A stretch of DNA of 64,000 nucleotides from Cyclobacterium marinum DSM 745 (GTDB lineage Bacteria; Bacteroidota; Bacteroidia; Cytophagales; Cyclobacteriaceae): contig NC_015914.1 in assembly GCF_000222485.1 (NCBI RefSeq), positions 5,500,001 through 5,564,000 of the forward strand. Direction: 5' to 3'. How positions within the stretch are numbered: the stretch's first letter is position 1; the number at the start of each line of letters is the position of its first letter. The notes below the pieces were generated by a model. The model saw nothing but the letters and a program-made list of their open reading frames with translations. It was not told the origin of the DNA and did not search any database. Both the position numbers and the translations under genes were made by a program. This document shows positions 45,224 through 53,995 of the stretch, piece by piece.

Positions 45224-45606
45224 CTGTTCAATGGGTTAAACTGAAAATATGCAATCGCCAATATTACTCGTGCTTAAATCACATTAAATCAACAAATTCC
45301 TTGCTGTTTTCCTGTGATTGCAATGCCGCTCCATTCAATACTAGGAAGGCTATTACGAATACGATTGCATAATTCGAGTTAATCTTTTTCTAATTCTGAA
45401 TAGAATCCAGTGATCGCGAAAGTCTATAACCGGTCAAAATTATATTTTTCATTCACAAATGAATGTTTTTAACGATAACTTAAGGCCGAAAATACTTTGC
45501 TCTGCATAGAAAAAACGGTTAAGAATAATTGAATAAATTTAAAAATGACGGCAAAGTTTCCGAAACAGGATAACGCAGACTTCACCACCTACTTAACAGA
45601 TGAATG
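45224..45606. other. 383-bp intergenic region upstream of the HMA-AraC regulator
   Basis: It must hold the regulator's promoter. It also contains a 6-bp inverted repeat (CATTCA/TGAATG, 45450-45465) and a possible signal-peptide remnant at 45279-45392. No intact gene is seen. Confidence 0.5.
45279..45392 (-). pseudogene. Possible signal-peptide remnant
   Basis: On the minus strand a frame reads KKINSNYAIVFVIAFLVLNG, then AALQSQENSKEF and VDLM before a stop. This looks like a Lys-Lys start region plus hydrophobic core and cleavage site of an exported protein, but the codon where the ATG would be is TAG and nothing follows the ~37 codons. Probably the front of a deleted exported-protein gene. 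Confidence 0.3.
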
Positions 45607-46074
45607 CTAATTGAGGAAGGATTGAATAAAAATACGAATATGGATACCACTTAAAGGTGGGGGCAGATTCGTAAATAAAAATGGAAGTAATTGTTGATTA
45701 AAGGTTTTTTCTTTAAAATTTATTGCAAAAACCTGATAAAACATGTGAAAGACAGGAGTCTCCACAGGCAGTTCTCTTATCTCATATTTGATCAACGAAG
45801 CATATAGGTTTTTCACTTCTTCGTCACAGCACTCGTCTTCCTCGCTACCATCATCTGGCTGACTATCTTCGTGATGATGATCATTAGCCACATCATATTG
45901 CTCATGCTCCTGGTCTTTTATAGAATGATGATCCGCTTCTTTAACAAAAGTAGGGTAATTTCCCCAAGAAATTAATCCAAAATCACAAAGGGCATCGCAA
46001 ACAAACACACTTATAAACCCAGCAAGAAGCAGGGTTATCACAATTTGTTTTATATTATGCAATTTCTTTATCAA
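45607..46074 (-). CDS. His/acid-rich exported protein
   Basis: A 155-aa protein with an N-terminal hydrophobic segment (about 10-28), then a His- and Asp/Glu-rich stretch (DHHHEDSQPDDGSEEDECCD, around 66-85) suitable for metal binding, and a C-terminus LPPPLSGIHIRIFIQSFLN that resembles the Pro-rich ends of other Bacteroidota metal-associated exported proteins. No catalytic family is recognised. It stands in its own unit. Confidence 0.65.
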   Translation of the reverse strand: MIKKLHNIKQIVITLLLAGFISVFVCDALCDFGLISWGNYPTFVKEADHHSIKDQEHEQYDVANDHHHEDSQPDDGSEEDECCDEEVKNLYASLIKYEIRELPVETPVFHMFYQVFAINFKEKTFNQQLLPFLFTNLPPPLSGIHIRIFIQSFLN

Positions 46075-46187
46075 AACCGTTGGGCATTAAATAATTATAG
46101 CATAAAGATCGTGAAAATCAGGTATAAATCAAAAGATGAAAATTATGTAAAAACATGATTATTGTCACTGTTTCGAAGCATTATCCT

Positions 46188-46844
46188 TCAATGACTATGA
46201 CTTTCTTCTAAATCAAGGAAATTGCCTTGGGGTCCTACCGCTTCTATATGTACCAATTGAGCCCCATAATGACCTGCACGTGACACAGAATAGCCAGATA
46301 CAATAAGAAAAAAGGCAACCACTACAACGGCCCAGCGTTTTTGTTTGAAGATAAACTGACTGATGATTTGTGTCACAAAACCAATTATACTTAAGTATAT
46401 GGTCCAATCGGCCCATAAATCATGCTGTGCGAGCACTTGCTTGGCATGCAAGGTTAAATCATGGGTATGTGGGTGAAAAGTTCTTCCCGAAAGATAGGCT
46501 CCCAGTGCACCAAAAAAAACAAGCCCGGTGATTACCCAATCTATTTCTATTTTTAGAAAAAAAACATTCACAAAGGCCAAAATAGCACCAATTAATAATA
46601 ATACTATAGGAAAATGAACCATGAGCGGATGCAGATTTGGGAAATCATTCAAACTCGCAGTTAGTTTTTTTTCCTCATTTAGGATAGTCTTCTCCTCTGG
46701 TGTATCTATAGAATGTGAATCGTTTACTAGCCTTTCAGCGTTGATGGTGTCTTGATGAGCATTTTCCTCATGCTGCTCGCCATCATGGGCCAAAACTGTA
46801 AAAAGCGTAAAAGTTAAAAATATTATGGTCCAAAACTTCTTCAT
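46188..46844 (-). CDS. DUF2231-like membrane protein
   Basis: A 218-aa protein with a signal peptide, a His-rich linker (HDGEQHEENAHQD), and about four TM helices starting at LHPLMVHFPIVLLLIG, the DUF2231 signature. His residues near the TM ends (HPHTHDLTLHAK) could bind a metal or heme. It is preceded by a weak TGTATAA-type site (46909-46928). Confidence 0.8.
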   Translation of the reverse strand: MKKFWTIIFLTFTLFTVLAHDGEQHEENAHQDTINAERLVNDSHSIDTPEEKTILNEEKKLTASLNDFPNLHPLMVHFPIVLLLIGAILAFVNVFFLKIEIDWVITGLVFFGALGAYLSGRTFHPHTHDLTLHAKQVLAQHDLWADWTIYLSIIGFVTQIISQFIFKQKRWAVVVVAFFLIVSGYSVSRAGHYGAQLVHIEAVGPQGNFLDLEESHSH

Positions 46845-46908
46845 ATCTGTTGTATTTTATTTACTTATAAATATACCCTTTTTTATAAGTAAGCCCTTTA
46901 CAAAATCC

Positions 46909-46928
46909 CATTTAAAATGTATAATATT
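46909..46928 (-). promoter_or_regulatory. Weak TGTATGA-type motif upstream of DUF2231 gene
   Basis: The plus strand reads CATTTAAAATGTATAATATT. ATGTATAATATT matches the ATGTATGATATT of site A at 11 of 12 positions. It lies 65 bp upstream of the gene. AT-richness makes chance matches likely. Confidence 0.3.
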
Positions 46929-47094
46929 ACTACCTATCTACGACTACCTGGCATTTATTTGGATTCACTTGCCCATCTTAAAATTTCTTCAATATAAGCT
47001 CCTTGATCCACTCTCAATCCATTTAAATTACCCTCTTTTATACTACTGGTCTAGGCCCCTTTAAAAGGACAATTTGAGAAGAAAGCTGTAATTT

Positions 47095-48006
47095 TCAATA
47101 CATTTCTATTTGATTAAGATGCCAACCATCACTTTTTAATAAATTCTGAAGTTGTTTTCTACGTTTCTTTACCGAATCTTCTCCTTCATTTTCACTATTG
47201 CTTTGAACTTTAGGAATAAATGCCTCCCCCATTGAACTTAAATAATTATCAATAGCCTGATTGAGAGGTTTCAGTTTATTTAATGGTTGAGTAGGATCAT
47301 TTTGAAGGGAGGTAAGCATTGCATTTAGCTCCCACAAGCCAACCGAAAAAGAAGCTTTTTTATCTAAACTATAAAAGTAATGCACCACAGGGTAGGCCAA
47401 ATGATTCTGATTATGTTGGTTGATCCTATTTCTTATGTTATCTGTGTTTTCATATAAGCAGTTTATCCTTTCATCATAATTATCAAGCCCCATTATGTCG
47501 GTAATAGAATGTGCAAGTGACCTTTTAAAAATAACAGCAGAAGACACAGAGATAAGATAGGTCATAGCAGTGGTGATAAAAATAAATCCGGAAAAAGGAA
47601 AGAATGCAATAACTATTTGCCAAGTAGACGAACCAGGCTTAAAGTCTCCATTGCCCATAGTAGAAAGTACGTACCCACTGTAGTAAAATTTATCTGAAAT
47701 AGAAGCCATTTCATGAGTAGAAGTGTTTACAACTGAATCGCTATCGCTTACAAGAAGTAAAAAAAAACCAAGCCACAACCCACCAATCCACCATATAATA
47801 AGAGAGAGAATTACCGAAACCCCAGAATAATTAAGCACTTCCCTATTCTTCAGCAAACGGCTTAATTTTAGAAATACTGTCGATATTAGGGCTGATATCA
47901 TCGATGAAACAAAACCTGCTCCACTTATGGATAGAACTGTAATGAAAAAATCCCATATAATTATTAATAGAAGCAATATTGCAAAAAACAGTATAATTAT
48001 ATTCAT
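47095..48006 (-). CDS. Two-TM pore channel protein with GNGD filter
   Basis: The 303-aa membrane protein has N-terminal TM helices, a pore segment with TMGNGD at 116-121, a last TM helix and a roughly 130-residue soluble tail. The filter is GNGD in place of the GYGD of K+ channels, so selectivity may be altered. The long C-terminal domain could sense a ligand. Its start is 25 bp from the insertion sequence, so its native upstream region was split by the IS. Confidence 0.75.
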   Translation of the reverse strand: MNIIILFFAILLLLIIIWDFFITVLSISGAGFVSSMISALISTVFLKLSRLLKNREVLNYSGVSVILSLIIWWIGGLWLGFFLLLVSDSDSVVNTSTHEMASISDKFYYSGYVLSTMGNGDFKPGSSTWQIVIAFFPFSGFIFITTAMTYLISVSSAVIFKRSLAHSITDIMGLDNYDERINCLYENTDNIRNRINQHNQNHLAYPVVHYFYSLDKKASFSVGLWELNAMLTSLQNDPTQPLNKLKPLNQAIDNYLSSMGEAFIPKVQSNSENEGEDSVKKRRKQLQNLLKSDGWHLNQIEMY

Positions 48007-48022
48007 CTTCGTTTAATTCTAA

Positions 48023-48031
48023 ATTTTAGTT
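48023..48031. repeat. Target site duplication, left of IS copy 1
   Basis: ATTTTAGTT directly precedes the element's CAAT end and recurs directly after the other end at 49367-49375. Confidence 0.9.
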
Positions 48032-48052
48032 CAATAGCGTCCTAAATAAAAA

Positions 48053-48120
48053 ATGAGAGGTTCAATTTTTTGCCCAAAATAGTTATTTTGGGTTTGCACC
48101 AAAAAACACGAACCTCTCAT
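48053..48120. repeat. Nested hairpin over the transposase start
   Basis: An 11-bp outer stem, ATGAGAGGTTC (48053-48063) with GAACCTCTCAT (48110-48120), encloses a 9-bp inner stem CCCAAAATA/TATTTTGGG (48073-48081, 48084-48092). The outer right arm includes the first two bases of the ATG at 48119. A transcript entering from outside could fold and hide the start codon. The same structure is present in copy 2. Confidence 0.7.
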
Positions 48121-49291
48121 GTGTAATATTACATTGTTTTCACAGATTATTAAAAAGATTGACCGTTCAATTTTCAAAAAATTGGTAAAAGAAAAGCAAA
48201 CCGACAAGGGATGCAAAGGATTTGACAGCTGGACCCACCTGGTTTCGATGTTGTTCTGCCATTTTGCCAAGAGCACATCGGTAAGGGATATTTCCAATGG
48301 GCTTCGGTCTGCCACTGGGAACCTTAACCACCTTGGCATTATCAAAGCCCCATCGAAATCAAGTATCAGCTATCAAAACAAACGAAGGGATTCGGACCTT
48401 TTCAGGGACCTTTACTATTCTCTGTTGGGAAGTTTAGGACAGCAGGCATCTGTCAAGAGGTCCAAACTCAGGATCAAGGTTCCTGTTTATTTGCTGGATG
48501 CCACAGTTATTAGCCTTTGCCTTTCGGTGTTTGATTGGGCTACTTTCCGTACCAAAAAGGGAGCGGTAAAGATGCATACGCTTTTAGAATATGACGGAAA
48601 ACTTCCTGTTTACGTGAATATTACCGAAGGGAGTGTCGGTGACAATAAGGGGGCTTACAACATCCCCCTAGAAAAAGGATCAGTGATCGTCGCCGACCGA
48701 TATTACAATGACTTCCCTATGCTCAACGTTTGGGACAGCAAGGGGGTATTCTTCGTGATCAGACACAAGGGCAACCTTGCTTTCAGCTCCATAGAAGAAC
48801 GTGAACTTCCCACAACAACCGCCCAGCATGTGCTCAAAGACGAAGAAATCGAACTGACCAACCCACAGTCCAAAGCCAAATATCCTGGAAGGCTTAGAAG
48901 AGTGGCTGTGTGGGATGAGGAAAACGGGCAGACCATAGAACTGATCACCAACAACTTTGCTTGGGCCGCACAGACCATTGGGGACCTCTACAAATCAAGA
49001 TGGGAAATTGAAGTGTTTTTTAGAGACATTAAACAACTATTGCATATTAAAACCTTTATCGGGACCTCCAAAAATGCGGTAATGATCCAGATATGGACGG
49101 CATTGATCACCATCCTTCTGCTCAAAGTCATGAAGGCAACAGCAAAATTCGGGTGGCACCTCTCCAATCTGGTCGCCTTTATCCGACTCAATATTTTTGT
49201 TAAAATCGAACTGCAAAAATGGCTTGATAGCCCATTTATCGAACCCGACAAACCACCCCAGAATGTAGTACAGGGGGATCTATTTTCTTAA
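48119..49291 (+). CDS. IS4-family transposase, copy 1
   Basis: The 390-aa DDE transposase has an N-terminal DUF4372 domain and a C-terminal DDE domain with Asp in LLDATVIS, Asp in VIVADRYYND, and the IS4-type Y-(2)-R-(3)-E-(6)-K signature YKSRWEIEVFFRDIK. The protein is identical to that of copy 2 and the frame is intact, so both elements may be active. Confidence 0.95.
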   Translation: MCNITLFSQIIKKIDRSIFKKLVKEKQTDKGCKGFDSWTHLVSMLFCHFAKSTSVRDISNGLRSATGNLNHLGIIKAPSKSSISYQNKRRDSDLFRDLYYSLLGSLGQQASVKRSKLRIKVPVYLLDATVISLCLSVFDWATFRTKKGAVKMHTLLEYDGKLPVYVNITEGSVGDNKGAYNIPLEKGSVIVADRYYNDFPMLNVWDSKGVFFVIRHKGNLAFSSIEERELPTTTAQHVLKDEEIELTNPQSKAKYPGRLRRVAVWDEENGQTIELITNNFAWAAQTIGDLYKSRWEIEVFFRDIKQLLHIKTFIGTSKNAVMIQIWTALITILLLKVMKATAKFGWHLSNLVAFIRLNIFVKIELQKWLDSPFIEPDKPPQNVVQGDLFS

Positions 49292-49366
49292 GCTACTTAA
49301 AAGATGCCTAATTGCTATCCAAATACAGACCAAATGATAAATCAAAAATTATTTAGGACAGCATTG

Positions 49367-49375
49367 ATTTTAGTT
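49367..49375. repeat. Target site duplication, right of IS copy 1
   Basis: ATTTTAGTT, identical to 48023-48031. Confidence 0.9.
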
Positions 49376-49420
49376 AAACAAATAGTTAAGGAATGTTCCC
49401 ATTAGTTTCAAAAGTTGCGT

Positions 49421-50941
49421 TTATAACTTTTTATGTAAAATATCACTATCAAAAGGATATAATTTGCTTAACAAAACCGTTTCTCGCTCATTCACCTTCC
49501 TAGCAATCATAGCTTTGGAAATTTGTTTTATATTTTTGATTCCTGAGGCTCCCAATAATTCCTTCAATCCATTAATTGTATTTTTATGATAATTTGCCAC
49601 TTTTTGCTTTTTATCACTGATTACGAGTGAAGCAACACGATCAGCCTTCATTGTAGTGATACCCGTAGGGCAGGTATTGAGATTACACTTCAATGACTGT
49701 ACACATCCAAGGGCGAACATCATTCCTCTTGCACTGTAGCAAGCATCCGCACCTAGTGCCAAAACTTTAAATATATCAAATGATGAAATAATCTTCCCAC
49801 TGGCAAATAATTTTATTTCTTTTCTTAGACCATACCTAATCAATGTTTGGTTCGCCAAATGAAGGGCTCCATCTAACGGGGAACCAACCCAATGTAATGA
49901 GTCCACATTTGCTGCTCCTGATCCCCCCTCCCCTCCATCTATAGAAATAAAATCAGGAAATTTATTTTGATAAGAAAAGGCTTCTATCATAGAATTGAAA
50001 TCAGATTCTCTTCCTATGCAGAGCTTAATTCCTACAGGTTTTCCCTTAGATAATTGGCGGAGTTTATCCAAAAAGCTAATTAACTCATCGTTTGTTGAAA
50101 AAGAACTATGGTAGGCAGGAGAATGAATTTCTGTATGTGCTTTAATTCCCCGGTATTTAGCTATCTCATCAGTATTCTTTTTTGCTGGTAAAATTGCACC
50201 GAAACCGGGCTTAGCACCCTGTGAGATTTTTACTTCAATCATTTTAACAAATTCATTTTGACAAATCTGTTCAAACTTTAAATCTTCAAAATCTCCATTT
50301 TCACCCCGGCAGCCAAAATAACCAGTACCAAACTGGAAGATGAGGTCTGCCCCATATTCGTTATGATAGGCTGTTAGGCCTCCCTCTCCAGTGTTTTGAG
50401 CGAAACCACCAATCTTTGCCCCACCATTTAAGGCAAGCGTTGCGTTCTTGCTTATGGAGCCAAAGCTCATCCCTCCTATGTTTAGAATACTGCATAGATA
50501 AGGTTTTTTACACAGTGAACTGCCTACATTTATTCTAAAATTCTCTTCAACATTTTGTTCTGGATATTGTGCATGAAGCATCCACTCTCGCCCAAATCTC
50601 TTATATGAACTTTGTGTACCAAAAGGTTGACTTATCAATTCATTGGATGCACGCTTGTAAACTATTTCCTTCTGAATCCAATTAAAGGGTTTTCCTTCAG
50701 TTCTATTTAGAAGCAGTACTTCCTGCAATACATGTCTTTGTTTTTCGAGGAAATTAGATAGTCTTCCGAACAATGGATAAGTTCTTCGAATGGTATCGCC
50801 CCTTTGAAAAAAATCAATAGTACCCAAAATAATAAGGGGAACAATTAAAAGTGCGAGCCACCAATGATAGGGCTTCCAAATGATTAACAGGACGATAATC
50901 AGCAGGAAGATAATAGTTGTAGGAATAAAATATTTTCTCAT
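49421..50941 (-). CDS. FMN-binding glutamate-synthase-like protein, membrane-anchored
   Basis: A 506-aa protein with two N-terminal TM helices and a glutamate synthase (GltB) central/FMN-type barrel. It shows GGMSFGSISKNATLALN, KISQGAKPGFGAILP, SIDGGEGGSGAANVDS and the Cys motif CNLNTCPTGITT. The glutaminase domain is absent, so this is the 'FMN-binding glutamate synthase family' rather than a complete enzyme. Reaction is unknown. It lies just inside IS copy 1, 11 bp downstream of the APC permease, in one unit with the rhodanese. Confidence 0.88.
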   Translation of the reverse strand: MRKYFIPTTIIFLLIIVLLIIWKPYHWWLALLIVPLIILGTIDFFQRGDTIRRTYPLFGRLSNFLEKQRHVLQEVLLLNRTEGKPFNWIQKEIVYKRASNELISQPFGTQSSYKRFGREWMLHAQYPEQNVEENFRINVGSSLCKKPYLCSILNIGGMSFGSISKNATLALNGGAKIGGFAQNTGEGGLTAYHNEYGADLIFQFGTGYFGCRGENGDFEDLKFEQICQNEFVKMIEVKISQGAKPGFGAILPAKKNTDEIAKYRGIKAHTEIHSPAYHSSFSTNDELISFLDKLRQLSKGKPVGIKLCIGRESDFNSMIEAFSYQNKFPDFISIDGGEGGSGAANVDSLHWVGSPLDGALHLANQTLIRYGLRKEIKLFASGKIISSFDIFKVLALGADACYSARGMMFALGCVQSLKCNLNTCPTGITTMKADRVASLVISDKKQKVANYHKNTINGLKELLGASGIKNIKQISKAMIARKVNERETVLLSKLYPFDSDILHKKL

Positions 50942-50952
50942 GGGTCAAATTA

Positions 50953-52227
50953 TCAATTTTCTCTATTATTGCTATTCGTTTTTAAAAGCCATTTCTCATA
51001 AAAGAAAACTAAAAGTAGGAAAATCACAGCTACAGCAATTAAAAATAAATCGGTATTACCTTTGTTCCATAAAAAAGCACTTAACACCACAAAGTCCAAG
51101 ACTATTGTTGTTAAAAGAATGGCTCCATTTGCTTTAATTTCTTTCCTTAAGTGTTTAAATACGCCCCATTGAATAATTACATCCATAATCAGGTACAAAA
51201 TTGCCCCTAAAGAGGCAATACGACTCAGATCAAAAAAGATAGTGAGCACGATAGCTATTACCACAGTATAAACCAACATGTGTTGCTGGACGTTACCAGG
51301 CATCCCAAAGTGACGATGAGGAATCAGTTTCATGCTTGTTAACATTGCTGTCATCCTGGAAATAGCGATAATGGCAATCCCCACGGTAAACCACAAGCCA
51401 TACTTTCCAAATGCAGGTTTTGATGCTTCCGCCAAAGAGTAATCTTTCGCCTCAATTATTTTAGGAACCGAAAGGTTTATGGATACTGCAAAGGCTACCA
51501 ACAAATAAACCACTGTGCAAATTATGAGTGAAATCACTATGGCCCTACCTACATTTTTGTGGGGTTTTACAATTTCTTCTCCACTATTGGTAATGGTGGT
51601 AAAACCTGCATAGGCAAGAATGGCTAAGGCCAATGCACCCAAGTAGTTAATCGTTGAATAATCGTTTGAAACACCTTTTGGTACAGCTTCTGAGAGTGAA
51701 AAGCCTGCTACCCATAATCCCCCAACAGCAAAAATAACGATACCACCAATTTTAACAATGGCCAGAATGAAGGAGACCCTATCGACTACTTTATTACCTA
51801 ATATATTGATAATAAATACAATCACTAACAAGGAAACCCCTAAGGTAGGGATCCATAGGCTATTTTTACCCACATCAAATAACTGAAGTGTGTAAGAACC
51901 GAAAGTTCTAGCTACCAAGCTTTGGTTGATAATCATTGCAAATGCCATTAAAAGAGCAGCAAATGCAGTTGTTAATCCTTTCCCATAGGCTTTATTGAGG
52001 TACATGGCGATTCCACCAGCTGAGGGATAGGCGTTTGACAATTTAATATACCCATAAGCACTTAAACCCGAAATAATTGCGCCTACCAAAAATATGAAGG
52101 GGAACAATGCACCGGAGAGTTCCGCCACCTGCCCCAATAAGGCAAAAATGGCTGCTCCAATCATAACCCCAGTTCCAAGCGAGATAGCGCCTGTGAGTGA
52201 TAGGCTGTTATTCTTATATTTACCCAT
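50953..52227 (-). CDS. APC-family amino acid permease, copy 2
   Basis: A 424-aa paralogue of the protein at 4531, with the same NSLSLTGAISLGTGVMIGA start and the LSRIASLGAILYLIMDV segment. It is 13 aa shorter, having lost some residues between TM helices 7 and 8 (IAIIAISRMTAMLTS versus a longer ISGVIASMFAVSR segment). Substrate is unknown. The rhodanese gene lies directly upstream (28 bp), the reverse of the order at 3.8-5.8 kb. Confidence 0.88.
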   Translation of the reverse strand: MGKYKNNSLSLTGAISLGTGVMIGAAIFALLGQVAELSGALFPFIFLVGAIISGLSAYGYIKLSNAYPSAGGIAMYLNKAYGKGLTTAFAALLMAFAMIINQSLVARTFGSYTLQLFDVGKNSLWIPTLGVSLLVIVFIINILGNKVVDRVSFILAIVKIGGIVIFAVGGLWVAGFSLSEAVPKGVSNDYSTINYLGALALAILAYAGFTTITNSGEEIVKPHKNVGRAIVISLIICTVVYLLVAFAVSINLSVPKIIEAKDYSLAEASKPAFGKYGLWFTVGIAIIAISRMTAMLTSMKLIPHRHFGMPGNVQQHMLVYTVVIAIVLTIFFDLSRIASLGAILYLIMDVIIQWGVFKHLRKEIKANGAILLTTIVLDFVVLSAFLWNKGNTDLFLIAVAVIFLLLVFFYEKWLLKTNSNNREN

Positions 52228-52255
52228 TATAGAAATAAAAATCTTTTCATGAGTA

Positions 52256-52723
52256 TCACTTTCCTTGAAGGCTTCCTTGTACAGGCAACCCTAAAGTAAT
52301 CCAGTCATGCATTCCTCCTCTGTAGTACAAAATCTTGTTAGCTGGATAACCTGCGCTTAAAAGGTTCTTTATGGCTATCGATGATTGTGGGCATTGCGGA
52401 CCATTACAAAAAAATATAGTGGGATTATTTTCATCTAACTCATCCATTCTTTCCACTAACTCGTCATAAGGAATGTATTTTGAACCCGAAATGCTCACCG
52501 CACCGGTAGTATCCGGTTTTCGGACATCAATAACGGGCAGATCCTTTTTTTGGTGATGATGTACTTCCAGTTCCCCAACGGTAAGCACACCCTGGGCAAC
52601 CTGCATTGGCTGAATACTGCACCATGTAGTATCAACTTCTACTAAATCAGGTTCCGTACCTATCTTATTGGGAATCATATGATTTTTTGACCTTTTAGGA
52701 GTTCTTATTTCTGTTATGTCCAT
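52256..52723 (-). CDS. Rhodanese-like protein, copy 2
   Basis: The 155-aa protein is a single rhodanese domain with the same FFCNGPQCPQS loop, VIDVRKPDTTGAVS and RGGMHDWITLGLP as the fusion at 3819, but it lacks that protein's thioredoxin-like N-terminus. The first ~25 residues (MDITEIRTPKRSKNHMI) correspond to the linker of the longer protein, so this copy probably lost the N-terminal domain. Cys179/184-equivalents are retained. Confidence 0.85.
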   Translation of the reverse strand: MDITEIRTPKRSKNHMIPNKIGTEPDLVEVDTTWCSIQPMQVAQGVLTVGELEVHHHQKKDLPVIDVRKPDTTGAVSISGSKYIPYDELVERMDELDENNPTIFFCNGPQCPQSSIAIKNLLSAGYPANKILYYRGGMHDWITLGLPVQGSLQGK

Positions 52724-52805
52724 TTTTCTCTTAATGCTTTTATTAATTAATTCTATTCAGAACATGACTATGGTTTATTGCTGTTCATCATTTCATGCCA
52801 GGCAC

Positions 52806-53015
52806 TTATTTTTCCAGTTCTGTTTTTCTTTCTTCAAACTCCGCTTTGTCAATTTCTCCTTTGGCATAGCGGTTTTTGAGTGTCTCCATCGCTGAATTAT
52901 TATTAGTGTTACCGTCATCAGTAGTGCCAGTATTCCTTTGAAATATGCCACCTTTGCCCAGCGCCACAATTAAAACTACCACGAGTATTGTCCCGATGAT
53001 CCATCCGTACATCAT
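52806..53015 (-). CDS. SHOCT-domain small membrane protein, copy 2
   Basis: A 69-aa protein: one TM helix (about 3-21), a Asn/Thr-rich linker, and a SHOCT motif (LKNRYAKGEIDKAEFEERKT). Paralogue of 42522-42734 with a shared RYAKGEI core. Confidence 0.82.
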   Translation of the reverse strand: MMYGWIIGTILVVVLIVALGKGGIFQRNTGTTDDGNTNNNSAMETLKNRYAKGEIDKAEFEERKTELEK

Positions 53016-53095
53016 AATTTGTGTGTTTTAAGTGTAAGTAATACAGGGAAACCTGAGTGAATGACAGGCTTCCCGATTGAAATAGATATAAAACC

Positions 53096-53689
53096 CTATT
53101 GATTAGGATTATCAGATTTTCCTTTTTTCTTTTTATCCATCATTTCATGCCCTTTCATCATTGAATTCTTATCCATAATACCTTTGTCGTGCATCTTTTG
53201 CATCATCTTCTTCATCATGTCCGGGTTATCCGTCATTTTCTCCATCATCTGGTCGTGATGCTTTTCCATCATTTCCTTCATCATCATCTTTTTCATGGAC
53301 TGGTCTTCCATCATCTGTTCCATCATTTGCTTTTTAGCCTCCTTGTCACCCATCATTTTTTCCATCATCATCTGCTTCTTTTCTTTGTCAGCCATCATCT
53401 GTTGCATCATCATCCGGCCTTCCTCCTTATTGCCCATCATATCTTTCATCATCATCTTTCGGTGCTCCTGATTTTGCATCATTTGCTGATGCATGGCCTT
53501 CATCGCTTCAGGGTTGCCGGAGAGTTTATGCATAAATTTGTTCATCATCTGCTCATCATTCATGATGGCAGCAAAGACCTCTTCCTGCTTGTTTTCCTTT
53601 TTCATCATTTTCTCTACGTTTTGCGCTTGCAAAGCGGAGCTTAATGAAAATAAGAGCAGGGTAGCAATGGCTAATATTTTAGTATTCAT
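53096..53689 (-). CDS. Met-rich exported protein, probable copper binding
   Basis: A 197-aa protein with a signal peptide (LLLFSLSSALQAQ, to about residue 23). About 49 of 197 residues are Met, mostly as MM or MMM at roughly 7-residue spacing with Lys/Glu between (MMADKEKKQMMMEKM). This suits a long amphipathic helix with a Met face that could bind Cu(I). Paralogue of the lipoprotein at 40861-41346, but with a cleavable signal in place of a lipobox. Confidence 0.75.
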   Translation of the reverse strand: MNTKILAIATLLLFSLSSALQAQNVEKMMKKENKQEEVFAAIMNDEQMMNKFMHKLSGNPEAMKAMHQQMMQNQEHRKMMMKDMMGNKEEGRMMMQQMMADKEKKQMMMEKMMGDKEAKKQMMEQMMEDQSMKKMMMKEMMEKHHDQMMEKMTDNPDMMKKMMQKMHDKGIMDKNSMMKGHEMMDKKKKGKSDNPNQ

Positions 53690-53709
53690 AATTTTTATTA
53701 TTTAATGGT

Positions 53710-53995
53710 CTATAATTTATTTTTAATCTGGGATGGATTGTACCTGAGCCTGCAATATTGTCCCATTTCTTCGTTCATGTCCATCGAAGTGGTATCGCTC
53801 ATCATGTGTTCGTCAGACTGCCCATCCTCATGCATGTGATCATTATCAGCTTCCATCGTTTCAGTTTGTTCATCATTCATCATGTCGCCATGATTCTGAT
53901 CCGCATTTTGACTATGATTTCTACAGGAACTGCTAAGAGCTACCATTATTAAAAGAGTAAAAATAATTGATGATTATTATGTTTGGCTTTTTCAT
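53710..53995 (-). pseudogene. Small acidic His/Met-rich lipoprotein with a frameshift in the signal peptide
   Basis: The ATG at 53993-53995 overlaps the stop of the DUF302 gene (ATGA), so it is the natural start, but its frame closes after about 20 codons. The other frame, from an internal ATG at 53946, gives LLIMVALSSSC, a perfect lipobox, and then a His/Asp/Met-rich tail (HMHEDGQSDEHMM). One extra base in the AT-rich run at about 53965-53975 explains both. It may be a true lesion or a sequencing error; translation from the internal start would make an unlipidated protein. Confidence 0.6.

Larger units (their letters stand above)
48032..49366 (+). mobile_element. IS4-family insertion sequence, copy 1 (1335 bp)
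   Basis: Bounded by imperfect terminal inverted repeats: the left end begins CAATAGCGTCCTAAATAA and the right end, read inward, begins CAATGCTGTCCTAAATAA, differing at three bases. A perfect 9-bp target duplication flanks it. The single transposase gene fills most of the element. An identical-length copy in the opposite orientation is at 58113-59447. Confidence 0.95.

Noticed and set aside
45450..45465. Terminator in the gap before the HMA-AraC regulator
   Set aside because: The T-run follows the hairpin only on the plus strand, where no gene lies upstream.
53189..53644. 151-codon plus-strand His/Leu-rich frame
   Set aside because: It is the complement of the Met-rich gene; repeated ATG codons read as CAT (His) on the other strand. 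The same artefact occurs at 40864-41259.
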